Assembly (NCBI RefSeq): GCF_000612545.2
Contig: NZ_CP097800.1
Span: forward strand, 1,054,001-1,118,000
DNA from: Streptomyces sp. PCS3-D2
GTDB taxonomy: Bacteria; Actinomycetota; Actinomycetes; Streptomycetales; Streptomycetaceae
DNA: 64,000 bases
Direction: 5' to 3'
Part shown: positions 35,432-43,583 of the stretch, piece by piece
Layout: the number at the start of each line of letters is the position of its first letter
Position numbering within the stretch: the first letter of the stretch is position 1
Program-made: the position numbers and the translations under genes
Notes under the pieces: generated by a model
Databases searched by the model: none
What the model was told of the DNA's origin: nothing
What the model saw: the letters and a program-made list of their open reading frames with translations, nothing else

Positions 35432-37168
35432 CTACGTGGTGTGGGGGACGAAGCAGTACGCCGGGGCTGTCCCGGTGTGGGGCTGAGCACACAGGTGGGT
35501 CCCGGATACGGGGTGGCGTATCTGGGTGCCCAGCAGCGTGACCAGGGTGGCGGTGGTTGCCATCAGGTCGGCGGCCGAGCCGTGGAATGTGGGAGTGGAG
35601 CAGCCTCTTGTGGGACGCAGTTCGTCGTCCGGGGCGGGTTCAGCCCACAGTACGTGGTACGCCTCGAGGTTCGGGTCGTTAAGGACGTGGCCGCCGGCGG
35701 TGTGATCGATGGTGGAGAGTGGGGCGTGGGTGCCGGGGGCGGCGATGGTGAGGATTCCCAGGCTGGCGGTCAGGCTGTCTGTGGCGAGTTGGGCCAGGAC
35801 GGCTCTGCGATGGGGTTGCTGGGCGAGGAGGTCGAGGAAGCGTCCGACGGTGATGCTGACGGTGGCGTCGATGATGAGGTCGGCTTTGTCCGCTGCGGTC
35901 AGGAGGGCAGGGTCGGGGGGCGGGGTGGCGATGTCGACGCGGATGTCGTCGCGGATGGTGCGCAGGTGTGAGGCCAGGGCTGTCGCCTTGCTCATGCCGA
36001 TGTGGTGTTCGGTGTAGTTCTGCCGCACCAGCAGGCCGCCGGTGACACGGCCGGGGTCGCTGAGGGTGAGATGTGAGGCGCCAGCCCGGACCACCATCTC
36101 GGCGGCCCAGGAGCCGATGCCGCCGCAGCCCCAGATGTGGATGTGACGGTCCTGGAAGGCGCGGACGGGGCGGAGGGTGTCACGGCGGGTGGTGACTTCG
36201 GAGCGTTCGTCGGAGAGGTAGCACCATGCGATGGGGGCATGGGCCAGGTCCTCAGGCAGGCTGCCCAGGCGGCTGGGGGTCGCGCGGCGTGCGAGGCGGC
36301 GCAGCGTGTCGCCTGCCTGGGGCGGCAGCCGGCCGGCGAGGAGGAAGGGGGGCGCTGCGGGTGTGGTGGGGTGCCGGACGGCCAGGAGGAAGTGCTGGGC
36401 GGTGCCTTCGGGGTTACGCAGGGCGCTGGCAGCAAGTGCGGTCAACAGCGCCGAGGATGCATCGGCCGGTGGCGGGTCGTGGGCAGTGCTGGAATGGGTG
36501 AGGGTAAGAAGTTCGGCCAGGGTATTGCCCGCCCCCAGGGGCAGCGTGGCCACGGGCAGGATCGGGGTGCGGTGGCTGGTGGAGGATGTGGCGGCGCTGG
36601 TCAGGTCGAGCCGATCGGTGGTGCGCTGGGTGAGCCAGGCTGTGGCCGGCCCGTGGAAGACGGATTCTCGTACAACGACGGTGGGGGTGCCTGGGGTGTG
36701 ATGCAGGACACCGCCGACGGGGTGGTAGAGCGCGGTGGCGGGGTCGAACCTGCTGGCTGCGGCGTCGGTGAGCCACTGCCACAGCCGGTTGATGACGGAG
36801 GCGATTCCGGCGGCGGGGTCCCATTCGCGGGCTGGGTCGAGGTAGAGGCACAGCCGGTTGCCTTGCAGGACGTGGGGGGTGCCGGCGAATCGGATGTGGG
36901 TGGTGCGCACCGAGGGTGGGATCACCGGGGTGGCGGGCAGAGTGAGGAGGAAGTCCTCATTTTCCTTGAGCTGCAGTCCTCCTGGAGCATGCAGCATGCC
37001 ACTGGTGCGGACACTAATGGGGACGGTGACCAGCCCATCAGTGTCGGTTTGCGGGCGGCCGGTGATGCGCAGGTCCGGCTCGTGCGCGGCTGCCAGCGCG
37101 GTGAGCTCCTCCAGGAGGCGGCGCTGGGAGGGGTTGGGGCGGGCCGCGGGCGGCTTGCGCTTGGTCAT
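35432..37168 (-). CDS. cap2: Cap2-like E2-E1 ubiquitin-ligase-type fusion protein
   Basis: 578 residues. The N-terminal E2-like domain (about 1-155) has the prokaryotic E2 pattern HVLQGNRLCLYLDPAREW with probable catalytic Cys107. A linker follows, then an E1/ThiF adenylation domain (about 335-578): HIHIWGCGGIGSWAAEMVVRAG (ATP loop 347-352), SDPGRVTGGLL with Asp371, and the probable E1 cysteine Cys523 in RPTRGCSTPTFHG. Cap2 joins the C-terminus of the CD-NTase to a target and so primes the cyclase. Its start overlaps the CD-NTase stop (ATGA). It is convergent with cap5. Cap3, the JAB-type deconjugating peptidase that usually follows, is not present. Confidence 0.9.
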   Translation of the reverse strand: MTKRKPPAARPNPSQRRLLEELTALAAAHEPDLRITGRPQTDTDGLVTVPISVRTSGMLHAPGGLQLKENEDFLLTLPATPVIPPSVRTTHIRFAGTPHVLQGNRLCLYLDPAREWDPAAGIASVINRLWQWLTDAAASRFDPATALYHPVGGVLHHTPGTPTVVVRESVFHGPATAWLTQRTTDRLDLTSAATSSTSHRTPILPVATLPLGAGNTLAELLTLTHSSTAHDPPPADASSALLTALAASALRNPEGTAQHFLLAVRHPTTPAAPPFLLAGRLPPQAGDTLRRLARRATPSRLGSLPEDLAHAPIAWCYLSDERSEVTTRRDTLRPVRAFQDRHIHIWGCGGIGSWAAEMVVRAGASHLTLSDPGRVTGGLLVRQNYTEHHIGMSKATALASHLRTIRDDIRVDIATPPPDPALLTAADKADLIIDATVSITVGRFLDLLAQQPHRRAVLAQLATDSLTASLGILTIAAPGTHAPLSTIDHTAGGHVLNDPNLEAYHVLWAEPAPDDELRPTRGCSTPTFHGSAADLMATTATLVTLLGTQIRHPVSGTHLCAQPHTGTAPAYCFVPHTT

Positions 37169-38169
37169 CCGGCACGTCCGGTGCGGGAGGTCGTGGTGAT
37201 GAGCAGTGGGGTAGCGAACTTGGCCGCCGTGGGGGTGAGGGAAGCGGTGGCACGCGGCTGGTCGGGGAAGGCGTCGCCGAACAACTTGCGCCACAGCCGC
37301 ACGCTCCGGTCGTAGTCCGGCTCGTCGTAGGCCTCACGGATCTCGCGGGCGTGGGTGTGGATGCGGGCCCGGAAGTAGCTGTAGGTCACCTGATCCCAGC
37401 GGTGGTCGAAGGTGACACCCGACCCGGAGGGGTCGGCGATGGAGGGCTTGTAGGGACGCGCCTGCAGCCAGCGGTCGAGGTCCTCGACGATGGTGAGCAG
37501 GGTGGTGGGCACGTCGCTGTAGCAGCCGGGGTCCGTGAGCGGCTTGATCTCCTCGACGCGCTCGCCGAGCAGAGTGGTGAGGATGATGGAGCGGGTACCG
37601 GTGAAGGAGCCACGGTGGTTGCGCAGGTACTTCATCAGGCGGATGACCTTGCGCAGGTTGTTGTTGGCGATGCCGTCCTTCTTCTGCATCCAGGCGGTGA
37701 ACCCGGCCGGGTTGGTCTGCTCCCACGTGTTGGCGTCACGGTTGACGATCACCTCGCGGCCGTCGGCCAGCTGAAGGTAGGGGACGATGTCGACGTGCAT
37801 GGAGTTGGCGTAACTCAACTGCATGCAGCGGCACTTGCGAGTGTGAGGCATGGCGCCGTAGATGCTGTGGCGGTGGAGTGCGGCGTAGACCTTGTCGATG
37901 TAGGTCTTGGGGCTGTCGGCCCAGTCGGTGTTCTCGGTGAGGTGGAGCATGAAGTCGGCGTCGAACTCGCTGTCGCCGACCGGGTTGATGATGGTGCGCT
38001 GCGCCCAGGACCCCTGGGGCTTCTTGCCGCGGATGAGCGGGCCGAGTTCGGGGTCGGCCTTGAGGGCCTGATAGATGGCCTCGACGCGTACGTCGAGGAG
38101 GGTGAGCTTGGCCTGGCTGAGATTCACGGTGTTCTTGAGGAAGGTGTCGAAGTTCTTGCGGCACTCCAT
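37165..38169 (-). CDS. cdn: CD-NTase (cGAS/DncV-like nucleotidyltransferase), CBASS cyclase
   Basis: 334 residues. Nucleotidyltransferase core: Gly53-Ser54 in KPQGSWAQRTIINPVGDSEF, the metal-binding pair Asp70/Asp72 in EFDADFML, and the third acidic residue Asp127 in MHVDIVPYL. Next come the OAS1-like helical region LRKVIRLMKYLRNHRGSFTG and GERVEEIKPLTDPG. On phage infection such enzymes make cyclic oligonucleotides that activate the effector. The C-terminus ends TSRTGRAG; a terminal glycine suits activation and transfer by Cap2. ATG at 38169 chosen because upstream frames are low complexity. A dyad shared with the capH promoter lies about 470 bases upstream. Confidence 0.93.
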   Translation of the reverse strand: MECRKNFDTFLKNTVNLSQAKLTLLDVRVEAIYQALKADPELGPLIRGKKPQGSWAQRTIINPVGDSEFDADFMLHLTENTDWADSPKTYIDKVYAALHRHSIYGAMPHTRKCRCMQLSYANSMHVDIVPYLQLADGREVIVNRDANTWEQTNPAGFTAWMQKKDGIANNNLRKVIRLMKYLRNHRGSFTGTRSIILTTLLGERVEEIKPLTDPGCYSDVPTTLLTIVEDLDRWLQARPYKPSIADPSGSGVTFDHRWDQVTYSYFRARIHTHAREIREAYDEPDYDRSVRLWRKLFGDAFPDQPRATASLTPTAAKFATPLLITTTSRTGRAG

Positions 38170-38634
38170 GGCGGGGGTTCCTTTCTGCGGCGAGCCGGCT
38201 GAGGGCTCGGGGTGACGAAATGGGTTTGGGGCATGCCGACGGGAGACGTGACGGCACAGGGCATGAAGGGATCGGGAAGGTCCGGGAGCTTGCCCATGAG
38301 GGGGCGCACGACTGCGGACATGGGTGTGCTTGCGCGAGGGGCCTGGTGTGGGCTCGCGGAGAAGGCCGACCATGGCACTGGGCAGAGGGTCGGCCGATGC
38401 GCGGCATCAGCGGATGGCCTTGGGTGACGGCTGGCCATCGAGTGGAACCGGTGCGGTCCGGTCGACGATGCCGACCATCACGGCCAGGCACGCGTGCGCG
38501 GTATCGCCCAGAGGGTGGTCTGGCCCGTCAGCCTCACGCCGAGCAGCGACCACCCGTTACACACAGAGACCGTCACTCTCTGCGGTAACCAGTGCACCAC
38601 ATACAGCGACACTCACGCAAGGCATTTTTCGAAG
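38170..38634 (-). other. Long untranslated leader of the CD-NTase gene
   Basis: About 465 bases between the CapH-type dyad and the CD-NTase start with no convincing gene on either strand. If the promoter is at the dyad, the mRNA has an unusually long 5' leader. Alternatively a second promoter lies closer to the gene; none could be recognised. Confidence 0.45.
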
Positions 38635-38650
38635 GTCAGTCTGGCTGACA
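38635..38650. promoter_or_regulatory. Probable CapH operator upstream of the CD-NTase operon
   Basis: gtcagtctggctgaca: inverted repeat GTCAG-N5-CTGAC. On the minus strand it reads tgtcagccagactgac, matching the capH upstream site tgtcagtgagactggc at 13 of 16 positions. It follows AT-richer sequence (TGTCTAATCC on the minus strand) that could be a -10 region. Confidence 0.65.
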
Positions 38651-38812
38651 TCTCTTCAGCGTGGATTAGACAGCGGCTGGTTCGACTCCCCCGTCTTTAG
38701 CCATCCGAGGCGGGAGAGGGAAAGGCAGGACTTCCCAGCAGACGTGGCAGGCCGGCACCGGGAACGCACAACGGGTGGCAGGAGGTCGAGCCGGCGGCCT
38801 GGCCGGGTGGCT

Positions 38813-39331
38813 TCAGTGAGCGGGGCCGGAGACGATACCGAGGTTCATCAGGCGGTAGGTCATGGCCATCTCGCTCATCTGGAAACGCTTGGCCAAGACC
38901 CGCACGAGATCGTCCGTCGTGCGGAAACTGATGTGCTGTGCCGCCCGGCGGACCATGTCCTCCGGGGCCAGCAGTGCCGCAGCGAATCGGTTGGCGTCGA
39001 TCTCCTCGCGGTCCGTGGCCATGCTCGAGACCGCGTTGCGGTAGTTCACGCGCGCGTCGGTGTCCAGAATCAGCAGGCGTCCTTCGTGCAGGCGCAGGTG
39101 CCCCAATTCGTGCGCCACCGTGAAGCGTCGCCGTTCGAAGGAATGCGCCTGGTTGACCCCGATGACACAGGCTCCGTCTTTGCGCAGGAGCATGCCGGAG
39201 ACATCGTCGTCCATGTGCTGCGGGACGACCAGGACGCCGAGGTGTTCGGCCAGAGCGAAGGGGTCCACCGGTGGGGCGTCGATCCGGAATTCTCGCAGCA
39301 GCCCGCGGGCCGCCAGGTCAGCCTTCGCCAC
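38813..39331 (-). CDS. capP: ImmA/IrrE-type metallopeptidase, CapP-like
   Basis: 172 residues. Zinc motif HELGH at 74-78 in RRFTVAHELGHLRLHEGRLL, with a downstream glutamate in DREEIDANRFAAALLAPEDMV. Preceded by DPFALAEHLGVLVVPQHM and followed by AKRFQMSEMAMTYRLMNLG, as usual in the COG2856 family. Such peptidases cleave their partner XRE repressor; in CBASS loci the CapH-CapP pair releases expression on DNA damage. The GTG at 39331 overlaps the capH stop by 14 bases and has GGAGGAG upstream, so the two are translationally coupled. Confidence 0.9.
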   Translation of the reverse strand: MAKADLAARGLLREFRIDAPPVDPFALAEHLGVLVVPQHMDDDVSGMLLRKDGACVIGVNQAHSFERRRFTVAHELGHLRLHEGRLLILDTDARVNYRNAVSSMATDREEIDANRFAAALLAPEDMVRRAAQHISFRTTDDLVRVLAKRFQMSEMAMTYRLMNLGIVSGPAH

Positions 39332-39635
39332 CGGCGCTCCTCCTCTTCGAGGCCTGCGCCCACACCGCGGCGACATCGGCGGCATGACGCGCGGCGAGTC
39401 CGGACGCTTCGTCCAGGTGGAGCGAGGGAAGCAGGTCGGCAGGATCCGCGTTGACCGCTGCGGCGATCAGGGCAAGCCGGTAAAGAGGCGGGGACTGGGT
39501 TCCGGACTCGATGTTCGTGATCGAACCACGCGTCAGCCCCGCCTGACGCCCTACGTACTCCTGCGTCACCCCGGCGCGCATCCGCGCCTCACGGATCAAC
39601 CGGGCAACGGTCTCGTTGAACTCCCGCTCGTCCAC
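39318..39635 (-). CDS. capH: XRE-family repressor, CapH-like
   Basis: 105 residues. Helix-turn-helix in LIREARMRAGVTQEYVGRQA, GLTRGSITNIESGTQSPPLY, with further helices RLALIAAAVNADPADLLPSL. The C-terminal tail (ASGLAARHAADVAAVWAQAS) is the region a CapP-like protease would attack or that dimerises; this is inference. GTG at 39635 with GGGGG upstream. A dyad lies 17 bases before the start codon, fitting autorepression, and recurs upstream of the CD-NTase gene. Confidence 0.88.
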   Translation of the reverse strand: MDEREFNETVARLIREARMRAGVTQEYVGRQAGLTRGSITNIESGTQSPPLYRLALIAAAVNADPADLLPSLHLDEASGLAARHAADVAAVWAQASKRRSAGGEG

Positions 39636-39651
39636 ATATCCCCCAAGCGCT

Positions 39652-39667
39652 GCCAGTCTCACTGACA
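39652..39667. promoter_or_regulatory. Probable CapH operator at its own promoter
   Basis: gccagtctcactgaca, containing the exact dyad CAGT-CTC-ACTG, immediately upstream of the capH start. Together with the site at 38635 it gives a consensus TGTCAGYSAGACTGRC (minus strand). A TAGGTT hexamer sits just upstream on the minus strand as a possible -10. Confidence 0.65.
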
Positions 39668-40251
39668 ACCTAGTTCCCCGCCCTGCGCACGACCAGCCCT
39701 GGACGGTGACACGCTGACCGAACCGGCCCGCTTCACCTGCTCGCCGAAGGGCAAGGTGTGCCTGGGCATGGCAGGATGCCGCCACTCGACAGAAGGCACA
39801 CAGTGCCTGGGGTGACGGGAGCACTCTCGATCGCCGACCGGGGCAGGGAGACAGCCATGCGGTGCGCCCATGTACTTCTATCCCGCCGGGTGGCCCTGCG
39901 GCGTCCACCTACCGTAGCCAAGAGGGCAAGCCCCACCCTTGGAAAGCCCCCGTTCCCCATCACTCCCACACCTTCCCCATCCCTGCCGCCTTGGCCAGCG
40001 CGCACCAAGATCTGGAACCTCCCGGACGAGACCACGCCATGAAGCCGCGCACTGGCCGTCGTCTTACCAGGTCAGCATGGGCACCCCAGCTGTACCGCCA
40101 GCAGACGAAGAATCTACTGAGCGTCTGCGGGTCCCTTGGCGCCCCGACAAGGGAAACCCGCTGGTCACACGCCTCCGGCAGGTGTCGTGGTCGCTTGTGG
40201 TCGCACGCTGGAAGCATCCACTCCCGCTCTCGCCTCCCGGAGGCGATCCCC
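39668..40251. other. Gap between capH and the integrase gene
   Basis: About 580 bases. Frames here are proline/serine-rich translations with no recognised protein; an excisionase would be expected in this place in many elements but none is seen. It presumably contains the integrase promoter; GGAGG at 40239-40243 is the integrase Shine-Dalgarno. Confidence 0.45.
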
Positions 40252-41652
40252 ATGCGTACCAGCGCCGGCCGCGGCCGGATCTACCGCCGCTGCGGCTGCA
40301 GAGACCCCCAGCACCACCAGCTCGGCACCCACTGCCCCCACCTGACCACCGACAGCCAGCACGGCACCTGGAACTTCGCCGTCGACGTCCCCACCCCCGA
40401 CCACCACCGCACCACCATCCGCCGCGGCGGATTCCGGAGCCAGGACGCCGCCGAGCAGGCCCTGGGCCGGTTCCTCGAGGGCGAGGCAGGCGGATACAAC
40501 GCCGACCCCAGCCAGACCGTCGCCGCCTACCTTCACTCCTGGCTGGAGGCCAAGGCCCTGGTGCTGAAGCCGATCACGATGGCCCGCTACCGCGACTACG
40601 TCCGCAACGACCTCGTCCCGGCCTTCGGCAGTCTCAAGCTCGACCAGCTCGCGCACCGGCACATCTCCGCCTTCGTCACCTGCCAGCTCGCTGCCGGACG
40701 CGGCAGAACCACCCTCTACCGCTGCCTGGCCACCCTCTCCAGCGCCCTCGGCGACGCCGTCCGCCAACACCGCCTCCCCCACAACCCCGCATCTCCCCCA
40801 GCCCTGCGTCGCCCACCGGCACCAGAGCGGAAGATCTGGACAGCCGAAAAAGCGGCGCGGTTCCTGGCCTACTGCCACCAGGCCGACCCGGAGATAGCCG
40901 ACCTGTTCGAGTTCCTGATCGGGACCGGCATGCGCAAGGGCGAAGCCCTCGGACTGCACTGGGACGACGTCCTCCTGGGCGAGGGCGTCCTCTACGTGCG
41001 CTGCACTCTCTCCGCCATCGACAACAACCGTCTCGTCATCACCACGCCGAAGACCCGGTCGAGCCGCGGCTGGATCGCCATCTCACCGCGCGTCGCCACC
41101 GCCCTGCGGCACCACGCGCGATCAACGCCGCCTACGAGGGGCGATCCTGACGATCCGTTCGCAGGGCTCGTGTTCTGCCGACCCGATGGGCGTCCGCTCG
41201 GACCGCACCAGGTACTCGACCGGCTCCACCAGCTGTCCGAAGAGGCCGGCGTCCCGCGGATCACGGTCCACGACCTGCGTCACCTGGCGGCCACGATCAC
41301 GATCTCCGCCGGTGTGCCGCTGACAGTGGTGTCCAAGACGCTGCGGCACTCCACCCTGTCGACGACCGCGAACATCTACAGCCACCTCACCCGGCAGGCA
41401 GCCCGCGAAGCCGTCGACACCATCGACCGCACCCTCACCGGAGCCCAGAACACCGGCCGCGAAACGAGCCGCCCGGCGTGGCTGCGACCACCACGCGACC
41501 ACCTGCAGCAGATCCGCGAAACCTTCCGCAGGCTCCGATCCCCCGCACCGCTGGCCTTCAGTGCGACGGCCGACCGGCCAAAGGCTGGACGTGCGACCAC
41601 ATTGCGACCACCATGGCCCCGGACGCACGAAAGGCCGCCCTCTCATGGTTGA
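40252..41652 (+). CDS. int: Site-specific tyrosine recombinase (integrase)
   Basis: 466 residues. The N-terminal arm domain is cysteine-containing (IYRRCGCRDPQHHQLGTHCP), followed by a SAM-like core-binding domain (VAAYLHSWLEAKALVLKPIT) and a catalytic domain with the full active site: Arg228 (GTGMRKGEALGL), Lys267 (TPKTRSSRGW), His340 and Arg343 (VHDLRHLAATI), His366 (LRHSTLST) and Tyr376 (ANIYSHLT). Intact and close to the usual length of actinobacterial integrases. GGAGGCGATCCCC precedes the ATG. It ends 29 bases from the attachment repeat in tRNA-Pro, so it should catalyse integration and excision of this element. Confidence 0.95.
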   Translation: MRTSAGRGRIYRRCGCRDPQHHQLGTHCPHLTTDSQHGTWNFAVDVPTPDHHRTTIRRGGFRSQDAAEQALGRFLEGEAGGYNADPSQTVAAYLHSWLEAKALVLKPITMARYRDYVRNDLVPAFGSLKLDQLAHRHISAFVTCQLAAGRGRTTLYRCLATLSSALGDAVRQHRLPHNPASPPALRRPPAPERKIWTAEKAARFLAYCHQADPEIADLFEFLIGTGMRKGEALGLHWDDVLLGEGVLYVRCTLSAIDNNRLVITTPKTRSSRGWIAISPRVATALRHHARSTPPTRGDPDDPFAGLVFCRPDGRPLGPHQVLDRLHQLSEEAGVPRITVHDLRHLAATITISAGVPLTVVSKTLRHSTLSTTANIYSHLTRQAAREAVDTIDRTLTGAQNTGRETSRPAWLRPPRDHLQQIRETFRRLRSPAPLAFSATADRPKAGRATTLRPPWPRTHERPPSHG

Positions 41653-41663
41653 GAGAACGGCCT
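41632..41663. terminator. Element-borne terminator for tRNA-Pro
   Basis: Hairpin with outer arms aggccg/cggcct and inner arms ctctca/tgagag around tggt, followed on the minus strand by a short T run. It overlaps the integrase stop codon. It replaces the ancestral terminator that was displaced to 33632-33663 by the insertion. Confidence 0.7.
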
Positions 41664-41680
41664 CCGACCTGCGTAAACGC

Positions 41681-41757
<77 letters not shown>

Positions 41758-41866
41758 ATGTACCTTCGACCTGCGGGTTTCCCCGTGCTCGGCGGCACAT
41801 GCAGAACATTACCCCACGGCGAGGGGTGTGCATGCACGGGTAATCGGCGCGGTGCAGGATGGAACG

Positions 41867-42346
41867 GTGAACGCACGGGACAGGGACGGTGAAGGGCGGG
41901 CGAGGAACGCCCGTCCGAGGGATGGGCTGGGACGGCCGCTTGCCTACGGCGCGCCGGGTGTGGAGCGGCAGCCGGAAGGGGTCGTGCGCTCGCCCGCGGA
42001 GACGGTGCGCGAGGCGCAGCGGCTGCTGGACGCAGGGAAGCCCTTCCACGCGCACGAGGTCTTCGAGGACGCCTGGAAGTCGGGGCCCGGGGCCTCGGCG
42101 CCGCTGTGGCGGGGACTGGCACAGCTGGCGGTCGGGCTGACGCACGCCGCCCGTGGCAACACGGTAGGCGGGGCGCGGCTGCTGCGGCGCGGGGCCGACG
42201 GCATCGAGGGGCTGCGGGGGGACCCGTACGGGCTCGACGTGCCGGGCCTGGTCCGGTGGGCCCGGGAGGTGGCGGGCCGGGTGGAGCGGGCCGGCGTGGC
42301 CGTCGACGCCGCACGGGAGGCCCCCCGGCTGGGCGGCGGCCGCTGA
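41867..42346 (+). CDS. DUF309 family protein
   Basis: 159 residues. The DUF309 core is AQRLLDAGKPFHAHEVFEDAWKSGPG followed by APLWRGLAQLAVGLTHAARGNTVGGARLLRRGADGI, a helical hairpin with the conserved His-Glu-x-x-E-x-x-W set thought to bind metal. A charged low-complexity segment (residues 1-50) precedes it. GTG with GGATGGAAC upstream. Function of the family is unknown. Monocistronic, just outside the inserted element. Confidence 0.85.
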   Translation: MNARDRDGEGRARNARPRDGLGRPLAYGAPGVERQPEGVVRSPAETVREAQRLLDAGKPFHAHEVFEDAWKSGPGASAPLWRGLAQLAVGLTHAARGNTVGGARLLRRGADGIEGLRGDPYGLDVPGLVRWAREVAGRVERAGVAVDAAREAPRLGGGR

Positions 42347-42456
42347 GGCCGTCGGAGGGGGACCCCCGTACGGGGCACCTGCGGGCGTCGTCGCGACAGG
42401 GTGGCGGGCCGAGGCTGTCGGCGCAGGCCCGCCGGGGGGACGGGTACGGCCGACCC

Positions 42457-42852
42457 TCAGCGGAGGGCGGGCTGGAGCAGGTCCCAGCGGTTGCCGTAGA
42501 GGTCTTCGAAGACGGCCACGGAGCCGTACGGTTCGTGGCGCGGGGTCTCCAGGAAGCGGACGCCCTCGGCGGTCATCCGGGCGTGGTCGCGGGCGAAGTC
42601 GTCGGTGTGCAGGAAGAATCCGACGCGGCCGCCGGCCTGGTCGCCGACGCGGGAGCGCTGGGCCTCGTCCTTGGCTCGGGCCAGCAGCAGGGCGGACTCG
42701 GTGGCGCCGGGCGGGCGTACGACCACCCAGCGGGAGCCGTCCGGGCGGGCCGTGTCCTCGGCCAGATCGAAGCCGAGGGCACGCGTGTAGAAGTCGATGG
42801 CCTCGTCGTAGTCGTGGACCAGGAGGGCGGTCAGGGCGATGTGGGATGACAT
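42457..42852 (-). CDS. VOC-superfamily (glyoxalase/bleomycin-resistance-like) protein
   Basis: 131 residues with paired beta-alpha-beta-beta-beta units: HIALTALLVHDYDEAIDFYTRALGFDLAED and GGRVGFFLHTDDFARDHARMTAEGVRF, ending VAVFEDLYGNRWDLLQP, where the Glu/Asp and His positions of the metal site usually lie. Dioxygenase, isomerase or binding role cannot be separated by sequence. Separated from lutC by about 50 bases on the same strand; possibly co-transcribed. Confidence 0.87.
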   Translation of the reverse strand: MSSHIALTALLVHDYDEAIDFYTRALGFDLAEDTARPDGSRWVVVRPPGATESALLLARAKDEAQRSRVGDQAGGRVGFFLHTDDFARDHARMTAEGVRFLETPRHEPYGSVAVFEDLYGNRWDLLQPALR

Positions 42853-42905
42853 GGCCCTATTGTGACCCCGGGCCCCGGCCGCCCCCGCTCGCGGTCCCGC
42901 ACCCG

Positions 42906-43583
42906 CTACCGCTCGCGCGCCCCCGGCCGCCGCCCCCGGTCCGAGGCGCCCACGAGGACCACGTCGAGTCTGCGGGGGCCGTGGACGCCCTCCACCCGCT
43001 CCAGCTCGATGTCGCTGGTCGCCGACGGGCCGGAGATCCAGGTCAACGGGCGGCGCGGGTCCAGGAGCGGCAGGGCCTCGGGGACGGAGTCCACGACCTG
43101 GTCCGGGACGCGCACCAGGCAGATGTGGTGGTCGGGGACGAGGGTGATGCGGCGGCGGCCCTGGTCCGGGCCGCCGTCGAGGACGATCGTGCCGGTCTCG
43201 GCGATCGCGAGGGCGCAGCCGGTCACCACGGCGTCGACCCGGTCCAGTTCCCGAGGGGTCTGCGCCGCCCGGTCGGGGACGAAGGTGAGCGACGGCTCCG
43301 ACGGCAGGCGGTGGCCGAGGGCGGGCGGGAGCTGCACGGTCGCGGCGTCCGCCAGCAGGCGTCCCAGCAGGTCCCGCAGACCGTCCCCGTCCGTGCGGTG
43401 GACCCGCGCGCGGTACTCGGCGAGGTTCGCGGCCAGCAGGTCCACGCGCTCGTCCGGGGTGCGCGCGCCGTGTACCCGCAGGTAGTCCCTCGGGACGTCG
43501 GCGCCGGTCCCGGTACCCGCCTGCCCTCCCGGCGGGGTCACCGCCCGGCGGATGCGGGCCAGGATGCGATCTTTGCCGGTCAC
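42906..43583 (-). CDS. lutC: Lactate utilisation protein C (LUD domain)
   Basis: 225 residues. LUD/LutC domain with DRILARIRRAV at the start, AVVTGCALAIAETGTIVLDGG in the centre and ITLVPDHHICLVRVPDQVVDSVPEAL, ending with TWISGPSATSDIELERVEGVHGPRRLDVVLV, the strongest LutC mark. Part of the LutABC iron-sulfur complex that oxidises L-lactate to pyruvate at the membrane. GTG at 43583 overlaps the lutB stop (GTGA), so translation is coupled. Confidence 0.93.
   Translation of the reverse strand: MTGKDRILARIRRAVTPPGGQAGTGTGADVPRDYLRVHGARTPDERVDLLAANLAEYRARVHRTDGDGLRDLLGRLLADAATVQLPPALGHRLPSEPSLTFVPDRAAQTPRELDRVDAVVTGCALAIAETGTIVLDGGPDQGRRRITLVPDHHICLVRVPDQVVDSVPEALPLLDPRRPLTWISGPSATSDIELERVEGVHGPRRLDVVLVGASDRGRRPGARER

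Noticed and set aside
38170-38812. Search for a Cap3 (JAB/MPN peptidase) gene in the island
   Set aside because: No frame in the element shows the EHxH...HSHP...SxxD pattern of JAB peptidases; the gap frames are low complexity.
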